This document shows positions 11,738-22,405 of a stretch of 64,000 nucleotides of DNA, piece after piece. The stretch is from Coprinus comatus (Eukaryota; Basidiomycota; Agaricomycetes; Agaricales; Agaricaceae), in the NCBI GenBank assembly GCA_034638255.1, contig JAWPGT010000017.1, positions 1 through 64,000 of the forward strand, given 5' to 3'. Below the pieces are notes generated by a model. It searched no databases and had not been told where the DNA came from. It was given only the letters and a program-made list of their open reading frames with translations. Position 1 is the stretch's first letter, and each line of letters starts with the position of its first letter. The translations under genes and the position numbers were made by a program.

Positions 11738-13098
11738 ATGTCTCCCGCTACTACTACTCATGCCATCAACAAAAACGCGCACTACCAGCCAAATATTCAA
11801 ACTCAAGGTCCGGCAGAGAGTGAGAACATCGATCCTACCTTTAGCCAACAACAGTTGACGTACCCAGACCAGGTTACGCCAACTTCAACAATGAAGTCAT
11901 ACATGGTCCTACCGCAAACTTTGACACACCTCAACTTGATTTATTAATAGCCCACCTAAATTCACAAAACCTAAATTCACAAAATCTTTTCGATCCTTCT
12001 CAATACGGAACTTTTATGCAGAACCTACAGTATAATATTAATGCAATGTGAGAGGTCTTTTCATTGTTCTCCGACATGCGCTAAGGTCTCTTCTAGTCCA
12101 CAAGCTTCAGATGTTAATCGTTCAGCGAGCGCTTCTGTTCCGAACCATTATCCAGATTCACCATGCCTTTGACCTACGACATGAATCCCGCATCTTTCAG
12201 GATAAATGGAAATGGATATTCGAGTTCAGCACTGCCTCCATCGTATATGGACAGCTCTCTCATGAGCTTGAATCTTAACCTAGCCCCGCCTGCATATAAC
12301 TCTTCTATGAACTCTTATTCTGGAAACTACCGACAGTATCTCAACACTCAGACCCGTAGTATCAATTCTATACCGCGATCATTTGACAATTACTATCCTA
12401 TGAAGACTAGTGGTGCTTTATCTAGGAATTTCGGCCTCAATCATCGATCTGTACCGTCTACTAATCCTACATCCGGACTCTTAAATCCAGACTTCAATGT
12501 TAATAATGAGTGAGTATCTCACTATGTATACCTCATTCAAATATCTCGCTCACATTTGTGTTATCCCAGTATTTTAACCTTCCCTCTAAACATTAAACCC
12601 CGTCACAAAAGGAAACAAGTCACAGGACGCAGTGTTGCTCGCAACATCAAAGATCAACTCCTCAACGTGCCAAGGACTGAAGCATCCAGACGTTCGGGAA
12701 AGTCCAACTTAGTGGCATCCACCCTAGGTTCTGTTATAGTTTGCAAATGGGATAACTGTGGTGCTATTGTCGATTCAACCATTGAATCTTTGGAAATGCA
12801 TATGGATATGCATGTTCCTACGGCTAGTCATGGGGACTATGTGGGTTGTCATTGGGTTCATAATGATGCAACTGGTGAAAGATGTGACGCAGAGGAATTT
12901 CTCAAGTCATCACTCGCGAAGCATGTTGGAACTCACTTGCATAAGGAGGGACAACCTTCACCTTATGTGGAGCAGTCGCTGTGTTGCTGGAAGACGTATG
13001 TATCTCGTGGAAGTGGGCAGAAACATCTTTCGTCGTGCAGGAATGCTGTGTTGAATATCAAGACCACGAAGAGGATGCAGAAACGATGCAGACTTTAA
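11738..13098 (+). CDS. C2H2-like zinc-finger protein
   Basis: Putative nucleic-acid-binding regulator. The last exon (12570-13098) has a basic segment (KPRHKRKQVTGRSVARNIKD) and then Cys/His clusters: VCKWDNCGAI with HMDMHV, and VGCHW with LAKHVGTHLH. These resemble degenerate C2H2 fingers of the fungal type. The middle exon is Ser/Asn/Tyr-rich and disordered. The intron at 12510-12569 (60 nt) is clear. Upstream, the frame set by the ATG at 11738 (MSPATTTHAINK) must change near 11865 and again near 12160. With an intron at 12048-12096, both changes fit one missing base each. Splicing 12048-12125 instead avoids the second change but drops a plausible Ser-rich segment. Exon limits in the first 430 bp are therefore uncertain. 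The exact target and role are unknown. Confidence 0.65.
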
Positions 13099-13212
13099 TA
13101 TGCTATACTTGTCTACCTTATATGCCAATTATGTTACACATGCAATAGAATATGAATATGTGTTATTTCTATCATATTTCACATGATTACTGTAGTTTGC
13201 ATTCTATACTTA

Positions 13213-14121
13213 CTTGGAGTCACCAAAAGTGATGTCGCGTCGCAGATTTTCCCACGGACAATCATTGATGTATTACTCTCCTGCAACTTTGGGAGATAGA
13301 CAACAAAGTTGAATACATATGGAGTATATTCTACTACAAGATTACCTATAGAATATAATATTAAAATTGTATATGACCACCCCATGCAGCCAAAACAGCC
13401 TTGACACGGTCTGGCATTGTTCCAATGAAATGGTCAACCCGGTCAATTGGTAGCGAGTCCCATGCAGCATGGACTACCAACTTTAATTCATCCACAGTGT
13501 TTGGTTGATGTTGAAGACCACGTAGGGATGTTGATATGCCAGATAGGCTCGATGGGATTTAAATCGGGAGATGATGGAGGATGATATGTAAGCGGGATAT
13601 TTTTAGCTGCAAACCACTTCTTCGACATTTTGCTGATGTGGCTTGGGGCATTATCCTGTTGAAATTTGACATGGCCCCGGAGTTCATTCATCCTTTTGTA
13701 GAAATCAAAAAGATATGGTTCAAGAACTTGTTCTTGGTACCTTTTAGATGTCATTCCTCCACCATGTCCTCCCGGATAGTCTAACACAACCAAAGGCCCC
13801 TTCCAACCCTCTATGATACACCCCCACACCATAACTCATATGCTTGATTGCTTGAAGGTTGGGATAAGACATTCTTCAAGAAAGGCTTCATTGGGACGAC
13901 GGGTTACAAAAATACGGCCCTGATGATCATCAAGACAAATATAGCACTCATCAGAATAGATGACACGTCGAAAATTAGCCATCGATGAGATACTATTGAT
14001 TCGTGCCCAGTTCAATCGTGCTCGTTTGTGCTATATAATTATATTTCGCCAAAAACACAACATGTCATTCAACATGTGAAACAATCATTATGTAAGCGAC
14101 ATCACTTTTGGTGAGTACGAG
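13213..14121. mobile_element. Degenerate Tc1/mariner-type element with TA target duplication
   Basis: The inverted ends share the 19 bp TCACCAAAAGTGATGTCGC (left within 13213-13238, right within 14096-14121), with outer bases CTTGGAG and CTCGTAC. Both ends are flanked by TA. At 909 bp it is shorter than an intact Tc1/mariner copy. Inside, on the minus strand, lies a broken transposase. Confidence 0.82.
13385..14020 (-). pseudogene. Tc1/mariner-family DDE transposase remnant
   Basis: The minus strand reads, in order: IYSDECYICLDDHQGRIF (first catalytic Asp), an in-frame TGA just before VMVWGCIIEGWKGPL, then GHVKFQQDNAPSHISKMSKK (second Asp), then PPSSPDLNPIEPIW (third acidic position). After a frame change comes a C-terminal piece ending PDRVKAVLAAWGGH. 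These are the hallmarks of the Tc1/mariner DDE endonuclease. At least one stop and one frameshift interrupt it and the N-terminal DNA-binding half is missing, so it is not functional. Confidence 0.85.
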
Positions 14122-15145
14122 TACTTACTTTCTAAGAGTAGTCCATTTTTTTTAATTCAAGGGAACATTGGCACTTTCTTATGTTGGTTGATTAAATGTA
14201 TGTAAGCTTGTGATTTAGCGTATTCTGAATGCGCGCCAATATAACACCCGTAGCGCTGGTATAAAAAAGACATTCCATACACCGTGCCAGTTCGCAAGAT
14301 TCCCGTATGAATATATGCGTTGATCCGGTGGTGGTGGCGGTGCAGCCTTTCTTCCTGCTTCCGCCTGGCTTCTGCTACATACTTATCTGGAACTCAAGCG
14401 AATGAAGGCTTTTTTCTCGCATATCGAACTATCTGTGCGGTTAAATACTTCTATATTTCATCTACAGTCATAGATCTCCAATAACTGATCACAGAAGGTC
14501 TACACTATCAACAATCCCCCACACCTCTCTGAGAAGCTCCAACTGTCTGATCTGAAAAACTACTGGATTGGGCTTATCATTCAATTTCCACCCAGACAAT
14601 TTTACACGATAAGTACATGAAGATTATCATAGCACACTAGTATAGTTATTTACTGAAATAATATGATTCAGTCAATTGGGTTCCCTTACACATAACTGTG
14701 TCAAGGGTATTGTTTCAGGTATCAAGACAACCGATGCTGATGAGATTTCAATCGATTACACTTCTTGTTACATCAGCATCCGACGTCAGCTAACTAACGT
14801 ATCGAGAGCGTTTGAATGCTGCATAATAGTGGACTTTCAAAGTTATACCAGCGCGAGTCGTAACCTACCACTGGGTATGTAGGTGTATTGTATTCAACCA
14901 ACGTGCACTTAAAACACTGTCATGGTCAACGTCCGATTCGAAAACCTGTGCTGCGCGCTCTGTCGGCCTAATAGTTAAGGCACCCGTGGTTGACGCCAGC
15001 AGTACCATGCGTCCCTGAAGTGACTGGTGTTTTCATTTGGTTTTCATTTCAAGTTTCAAGATGGTTCAAAAGTCCTAGTTTAAAAGGTTCCCGTATTATT
15101 TTCTCTACAAACTCCACGTACTTTTTGTGTACCTTTAAATCTCCA
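14122..15145. other. Intergenic region
   Basis: Upstream region of the laccase gene. A box-A-like stretch near 14970 resembles part of a tRNA but forms no cloverleaf. No gene seen. Confidence 0.4.
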
Positions 15146-17454
15146 ATGTTCCTTCAACTCTCGTTTGCCCTTCTAGGCGTCAACTTGGCTTTTGCCACTC
15201 TTGGACCACACACACAACTTGTGTTGACGAACAAGCAAATTTCTCCTGATGGGTTTCGACGCTCGTATGTTCTGTTTCTATGTTGAATGTTCGACACTTT
15301 CTCTCTTACATCGTCAATATCTAGTGCCATTGTTGTGAACGGGAACCATCCTGGGCCGCTGATTCAAGCGAACAAGGTCGGCCACTTATCCTACCTCGTG
15401 AATCTATAGTAAACGAAAGTCAAGGGTGATGACTTCAAAATTAACGTCGTTAATCGACTCGCGGATCCTACTATGGAGAGAGTCACTTCGGTGGTGAGTG
15501 AGGATCATTATCTCCCGATAACATATAAAAAACATTTGACTGAGTAATGGGTTGTAGCATTGGCATGGTCTCTTCCAGAGAGGTACTAACTGGGCAGACG
15601 GTGGACCTGGTGTCAATCAATGTCCAATCTCTCCCAACCATTCCTTCAAGTATAAATTTACAGGGGGAAAGAATCAAGCGGGAACTTTCTGGTATCACTC
15701 TCATTATTGTAAGTGAGGAACGCACATTTCAGCACGCTAAAGCAGCTAATCATTCTTTTCAGCTGTTCAATACTGTGATGGACTACGGGGACCTTTAGTC
15801 ATATACGATCCTAATGATCCGTCGAAGAATCTGTTTATGATGGTGTGTTTCTGATTATATTCGATCGACAAAGTACAATTCGGCTGACCTTTTGCTTATT
15901 ATAAACATAAGTTGATGATGGTAAGTACGGTTTCTTTTATGCCCCTTGCCCCAGGTCTTACATTTCTGTAAATAGAATCAACCGTTATCACATTGACAGA
16001 CTGGTAAGTTATCCTTTGAATTTATGAGCTGGGATTCATTATCACACTACGTAGGTACCATACCCCTTTCCCTTCGATAAACGGAATACCTTTTTGCGAC
16101 TCTACGCTCATAAATGGAAAGGACGTTATCCTGGGGGACCTAAGGCCGACCTTTCTGTAATCAACGTAAGAAAGGGAAAACGATATAGATTCCGCCTTGT
16201 TGCCCTCACTTGCGAAACCAATCACCTGTTCGCAATTGATGGCCACTCACTTCGAATTATTGAAACCGACGGGCAGAATACAGTACCTATTGTGGTGGAC
16301 AAGATCAGAATCTTGGCGGGTACGTCACTATGTTCTCTCACCAGAAGGAAGTTGATTCAGTTCCTCTAGGCCAACGATATTCATTTGTGTTGAATGCTAA
16401 TCAAGACGTTGGTAATTATTGGATTCGAGGCCTGCCGGAAATTGGAAAACCAAAGGTGATAGAAGGCTACGAAGGAAGTATCAACTCGGCGATACTTCGA
16501 TATCGTGGTGCACCAATTGCAGATCCCCAAACCAGTGATAACGTGAACGCGGTCCTCCTCAATGAAGCTCAACTGGTCCCTGCACAGAACCCTCTTGCAC
16601 CAGGGAAACCCACTCCTGGTGGAGCCGATTACAATGTAACCCTGAACTTTGAACTTGACATGACTGCTGGTATCCCACAATTCAAGCTGAACGGAGAGAT
16701 TTATCAACCCCCAACGGTCCCGATTCTTCTTCAAATTATTAATGGCGTGCGAAAGGCTGAAGAGCTTCTGCCAGTGGGAAATATATTCATGGTCCCGCGT
16801 AATAAAGTTGTTGAGGTTACTATACCAGGGGGTATTATTGGTGGACCCGTGAGTTCGATTCCCATGGGTTGATGTTAATCTTTCCTAATCTGAGGTCTTC
16901 AGCATCCAATGCATCTCCATGGTGTGAGTATAGGGGATTCTACTATCATGTACTATTCGCTTACCTATCGAATAGCATCATTTCAGTGTAGTCAAGAGTG
17001 CCGGGAAATCCAATCAACCCAACTATTTGACACCTGTTCGTCGAGATGTAACAGGTTCTCCTGTAGAGGAAGGTGATTATACTACAATTCGTTTCACAAC
17101 GGATAGTCCCGGACCATGGATGTTTCACTGGTGAGTAGTGTCGTTCATTTCTGAATCCGATCTAAATGATATATACAGTCATCTGAACAAACATAACGCA
17201 TTGTAAGTTTCAACGGCAATTTGTGAATAAGTGATGAACTCATTAGCGTATACTAGCGGCATGGCTGTTGTTTTTGTTGCGGATATTGATGGAATTGCAG
17301 AGAAGAATCCAACACCTAGTGAGCAGTCTTTGTTAGGCTCAATCACATTGACTCTTAAATTATAACAGACGATTGGAATGATTTGTGCCCCATCTACCAT
17401 TCCCTCTCCGAGAGCGAAACGGCGGTGGAGATTGTTCCTCTTGTAGAACATTAA
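15146..17454 (+). CDS. Laccase (multicopper oxidase)
   Basis: Secreted copper oxidase acting on phenolics. It starts at the ATG at 15146 with a signal peptide ([17 protein letters not shown]) and has about a dozen short introns. The four copper signatures are visible: [15 protein letters not shown] (15558 on), [19 protein letters not shown] (spanning intron 15709-15762), HPMHLHG then [10 protein letters not shown] (about 16905-17000), and HCHLNKHNAFGMAVV (17126-17280). The type-1 axial position is Met rather than the usual Leu/Phe of fungal laccases. The normal D-W of the HCHIDWH motif is N-K. Two places need one extra base: the VDDEST microexon near 15842-15920, where no GT-AG choice keeps frame, and LINGKGRYPGG near 16121. 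It is either an intact gene with sequence errors or a recently broken one. It ends with LVEH and TAA at 17452-17454. Confidence 0.85.
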
Positions 17455-17811
17455 AAACTAAGAACATTCTCTTTTATGTCAGGACTTTGAGATAACTGGA
17501 TAGTAATACTACCAATACTAACATCACTTCTGTCATATCGTGATCACCCATTATTAGTATACAATAATGAACGTTAATGAACTGTCGGCTTCACCGATCG
17601 CACTACCGACTAGAAGTGTTATTACCCAACGGGCATTGGTGTTTAATTTCTGATGGTTCTGAATGAAACATGAACCTAGGCTATGAAGATGAAACCAACA
17701 AGTTCCACTAATGCTTTATACATGCAATACCAGTAGCACGCGCGTACTACTAACAATAAGACAAAGATACAGTTGTAGTGTCTCTGCATGATCGAGCTCG
17801 CCCTTCTTTAA
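17455..17811. other. Convergent intergenic spacer
   Basis: Between the 3' ends of the laccase gene and the minus-strand gene. Nothing else seen. Confidence 0.4.
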
Positions 17812-19134
17812 CTACAGCTGCCCTTGAAGCACCACCCCAGCTGGATGCCCCATATCACCTAATCTAACACCCTGCTCGAATACTTTCAAGCCTATTTCCG
17901 TACTTCCCAGCACAAGGAATCTTTCATCATTTCCCGCCTCCGGTATTAAGCTTGAGTTCGTTTTAGACATCTCGGATTCATCAAAAACGGTGCCACATGG
18001 CAAGTAAAACGGGCGTAGATCATAGGCTCGAACGTGTTGTTTGATGCCCATCCGGATTCTCTGGGCAAGCTGAAGCAAAGCCTGGATGTCTCCGCGTAAT
18101 GACTCGTCATCTATTAGAGCTGTCTTTCTACCTGCGCCTGTGATACGAATAAGGTCTTTGATCGCTGTGTAGACGTTTTCCGAGAGCTTCTTCATATCCT
18201 CAGCCTCCGATGTCTTTTGAAGGTAGTGTTCGAATGTTATCTCCCTCCATTTTCCAGAAATCCTCTGTTCCTCTAAAAATATCGTTTCGTTTACAGAATT
18301 CTGTTAAGTTGAATTTGTGATTGACTTACCCGTTTCAACTATACACTGATACAAGTGCGAGTCAAGGAAATTGTTCACCTTGTCGTTGCCGATCTGCCAT
18401 GCATTCATTATTGGCATAACGGAACGACAAAGTAGCATCTGAATAACATCTTTCCATGTGCTTCCCTTGTTCGCGTTGATACGTTTTGGAGTTTCGAAGA
18501 TGGGGATGAACTCGTCACCAAGGATTGCTTTGATAGTCTCTCTACCAGTATCATCGAGGGAGAATTTTTTGGAAGCAGGGTTGGCCACTTTCGACGCTAT
18601 GTCTGCGATGGACTTGTTCAGTTTGTCGATATCTTGCTTTATTTTGTTAGGGTAGACACTGTCAGTAGTATTGATGAAGTGGCTGGCTTCATGTAGTTCC
18701 TTGGAACGCGTCTCCAACAAGGCCTTGGTGGGTCGTTCCGCTTCCGCCCTTTGTTGAAGCTTCTTCAACTCTTCGCGATCACTAGCAATTTTTTTTTGTA
18801 CATCTTGGTCCTGTTTGTGCAATTGAGCAAGTTCAGAACGTAGTTGCTCCTTTTGTTCCTCCAAACTCAGAGCAACTTCCTTCTGACCGAGCTCTGCTAC
18901 CTTCCTTTTCTTCGGCCGGGTACTCGAATCAAAACTATCCCCCCGTTGTCTCTTATAGAGTGACTTAAGTCCTTTAGAAGATTTCTTCTCTCGTTCCTCG
19001 GATCCACGTGGCATCTCCCGTGCTCTTGAACCTCCAATTTGAGCCTCATCCACAGCCTCCATCTCTTTATCTCCTGTAGAAGACACCTCTGTATTGTGTT
19101 TAAAGCAAAAGCAGAGGATATTGAAGGGACCCAT
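17812..19134 (-). CDS. Coiled-coil hypothetical protein, same family layout as 3895-5986
   Basis: Function unknown, about 420 residues. I choose the ATG at 19134 (MGPFNILCFCF). The longer frame to 19218 begins with GTG. The MG start followed by nearby Cys could accept lipid, but this is only a suggestion. A charged basic region (STRPKKRKVAELG) looks like a nuclear signal. A coiled coil (LEEQKEQLRSELAQLHKQDQ and on, about 18700-18880) and a C-terminal domain follow. One 57 nt intron (18273-18329) joins CIVETE to EQRISGKWREITFEHYLQ. The position of the WREIT motif after the intron, the preceding Trp-containing helix and the closing strand (FLVLGSTEIGLKVFE) parallel the gene at 3895-5986. That gene has GRWRSVTRKHLQQ and VRVLCSTGLGVGS in the same order. 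The gene reads cleanly. Confidence 0.75.
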
Positions 19135-19493
19135 CACAGAGTAGTGGTATGGAGGTGGAAGGAAGAAGGTGAAGGAGTTTAGGCGCTCAACATTTCTATT
19201 ATTATAACTGAGCCTCACGGTTCAATTTTGCGTAAAGCTCAATAACACCGCGTCCTTCTTTTCCCACACAGATAAGCAAGTATGGGATTGAACAAGAGTA
19301 GACGTTGCGAAACATATGATTAGGTAGAATTGGAGTAATCTACTAGATATCTATAAGTTAAGAAGATCACCAGACAAGGACACGACAACAAACATCAAGG
19401 AGAAAACAAGAAAACAGAACACTTCAAAAGTATAAAGGGAAGGGAATCAAGGAATCAGGTAAAGGTCCAAAGTCTTCAAATGCAAATTCAAAG

Positions 19494-20808
19494 TCAACTT
19501 GTTCTAGCAATATTGGAATCAGACATTCCCTCCCCATCGTTGTGTTTAAGCTCTCTCTCTTCATCCCCCTCCTCTCGCGGTATACGTAGTAGATTCGTCG
19601 CATGTAAATTGCTTTCATAGTGCATGGACATTACCTCTGGCTTGATACTTTTTCTACAAACCTCACATCGATGAGGTGGGTGTTCAACCTTTGTTGATCG
19701 TGCAGCTTTCTTCATGTTATCCTTCTTGGCTTTCCTCACTGCGTCGGTGTTCAATAGCTGACTCTTCGGCCTCGCTGGCTTTCCCCTTTTTCCCCCGGAT
19801 TGGCTTGTTCTCTTCTTTCTTTCTGGTGGGCCCCCATACTGTATGAAAGTGAGGTCGACGGGTCGTTCTGTACTTGGACGTCCTGGACTATGGGCTTGGA
19901 ACTGTGGTTCAAGGGGGTCATTGGCTTGGAGGCGAAAGCTGAATTCAAATGGCACAGTGTTAATATTATAGTGACTTCTACTATATTGTATAGGTACTGG
20001 CAAGTTGTGGCAACGTACACATGATGCTGATTCTGGTACGTTGACGTTGACGCCACAACACTGGAGTCGTAGGATCCAATCCCACTTGAGTAGTTGCGAG
20101 GGTCATACTGGCACACTTGAGTTTGACTGAGTTGCCATAGTGCCTCTTCACGTTGAACTTGAGCACTTTCATAACGTTGTTGAGCTTGTTGTATTTGGTT
20201 TACTGGTAATTTTCTTACATCAGACATTATCACTCAAATTGGACTTAGAAGATAACGTCTCCGGATGCGCAAACACCCAATGACGTGATCTTCAGAGCCT
20301 AAGTGTTAGTTATGTATTATAATTCATTAGACTCACCAAGTCTCATCCATTCTAGACTATAACCTTCTGGAGAAGAGCACACGAATGCTTCGAATGGAGA
20401 CAAGGGAGCTTGTTCATAGTTGTTTTGCTGTGGACTTGGATCTCCAAAGTCGGTGCTGTTAGAGAAGCTAAATGTCAAACACAATAGTTAAATACTATAA
20501 GAACAAGAATCGGTACCTAGGTATCGTAGGTTGTGCCAGTGAGGCTGGGGACGGGCTTCCGCTATATGCTAACTCCGGCACGTTCCATTGATAAGATGAA
20601 GTGCCATCGTCATCTTGGTTGATGTTATCCCAGTAGAAGCCATTGAAGTCAATGGAACTGAGAGTATGGGTAAGAACAAGGTTCACTTCAAATACAACAA
20701 CAACATCAACCCGTACCTTGTATCAGCCCCAACATCTTCCGGTGTGTGACTACAAAGGTCGAGAGCACATCCGGGGTTGCTCCATGACGACGGGAAGTAT
20801 AGATTCAT
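19494..20808 (-). CDS. Zinc-finger protein (single C-terminal C2H2-like finger)
   Basis: Putative DNA- or RNA-binding regulator. It starts at the ATG at 20808 (MNLYFPSSWSNPGCALDLC). GT-AG introns lie at 20658-20716, 20468-20516 and 20299-20336. The N half is acidic and Ser/Pro-rich, the middle Gln-rich (NQIQQAQQRYESAQ). A basic stretch (GKRGKPARPKSQ) precedes the finger HRCEVCRKSIKPEVMSMHYE, with its second His in SNLHATN (about 19580-19670). Between 20210 and 20280 the frame must shift twice by one base to link GSEDHVIG, VFAHPETLSSKSNLS and SDVRKLPVNQ. Near 20000 a donor GTACGT is clear but the acceptor is not (38 or 79 nt intron). The alternative is two genes, the second starting at the ATG at 20227. 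Confidence 0.6.
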
Positions 20809-22405
20809 GATTTGTTCTGGTGGGAGAGTGAACGTTTTGGGAAACAAAGGTAGGGAGAGTAAAATTCATTTATACCCGATGACCGTGGTTAATCCAAACA
20901 AATGATGCACGCATGTATTACACTATGAGCTGGTTTTCAGAGGAGCGTACTGACTCAGTGCAAGCTCGGGACTCCCCAATTGAATTATCCTGCCCCTTCC
21001 GGTAAGGAGTACGCAGAGAACACAATTCACTTTAACTACCCTTTTGCTTCATCGTTTTAATGAAATTAAGAGTCCTTGAGGATATAGATATGGTCCATAG
21101 TACTAGTTGCAAGCAGAATGCGATTGCCTTCAAGTATCATCCCAGAAACAAGATGAAATCCCCTCGTTTGCAAAAGATGGAAAAAGGCGCTCACTTCGTT
21201 AAGACACATTTATCAAACACAGCATTGGCATTCGGTCAAGCCGGTACTGACGCGTTTTCGCGGCATGAGTCCATTTTAGTAGTGTAAGTGTACCTAGAGT
21301 TATATTAGAAGTCCTGATTGGTTGTCTCTGAACACGCGGCGGAGAGTTGGAATGGAATCAACCTGGTTTTTTTTCTTTCCCACTTTTTCCAACAGAACGT
21401 GAGGTTCGTACACTGCATATCGAAATTGAATAAGATTGTTTTACTTTGGCCGTTCGGGAAATCAAACCGTGCCATGATTCTTGTCTAGTGTGTTGTTAGC
21501 AGTTGCAGACGTCCGGTCGGTTCTGAAAAGAAACTCCCATACACAAAGCGATTGTAGTGTTGTGTGATTTGGCCGAGGCAAGAACAATAACCACACAAAG
21601 GCAAGGTCACAAGCACAGAGGACCAAGTCCAAGCCAACAACAGAAAAACAATGACAATGCAACCTTTGTTGATGACAGTTCATTAGAAGCACTTGCAAGG
21701 CACCCTAATACACTAGAAATAGCCTTGAACAAGAAGTCAAGGATTTCGTGACGACCGGTTGTTTAGCAAGATTATAAAGACATGGAGCCCTGCTCCTTGT
21801 TCTCGTCTAGGACATGTTAAAAGAATACTTAGTACCATGCTCTAGGGAGTGTTTACATTGAAGTGTCTGGAGTCAGTGCTGTCTGAAGAGTAATTTTATG
21901 TTACTCCATTTCTAAGTGTCATCGAGTTGAGCGCGAAGTGGAATGTACTAGCGTGATCGTATCAAGATTCAAGAATGTATGAGCTTTGGTTTGATATCAA
22001 GCTATCCGAGACAAATGTTACTTCAACTGCAAGAATTCAGACCCAGTTCAAATCCTCCTTTTTTGGTGACTATCGGAATCGCTTTTCTTGAGAGTAGGCC
22101 ATAGAGAAACTACTGCGGAGTGCTAGCCGCTGAGTATACATAAGCGCCCATAGTTGTCCATTCGGCAGTATAGTTAGCCAGTCCATGCTAGACAGAATCT
22201 CGAATATGTGCATAGGGTATCAACAGTAGTGAGCTGGAAGCTAGCCTAAAGACGACAGCACATAACGAGTTTTGTATTTTGTCTGTCGTCGTTCTATCCA
22301 GGTTTGTCAGAATTTGAGATCATGTGATTTGTTGGTGATGTGACCTGTGTCACAGATCAGGAAATACTCCTAACTTATCATCCATCACAATCCTCTCATT
22401 ACGCG
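20809..22405. other. Intergenic region
   Basis: Divergent spacer between the zinc-finger gene and CCT8. It holds short ORFs without domains. No RNA gene or repeat recognised. Confidence 0.4.

Noticed and set aside
14940..15010. tRNA-like sequence with a box-A-like stretch
   Set aside because: No acceptor stem or T arm pairs, so there is no cloverleaf.
19135..19218. Longer N terminus for the gene at 17812-19134
   Set aside because: It begins with GTG. The ATG at 19134 is the first standard start.
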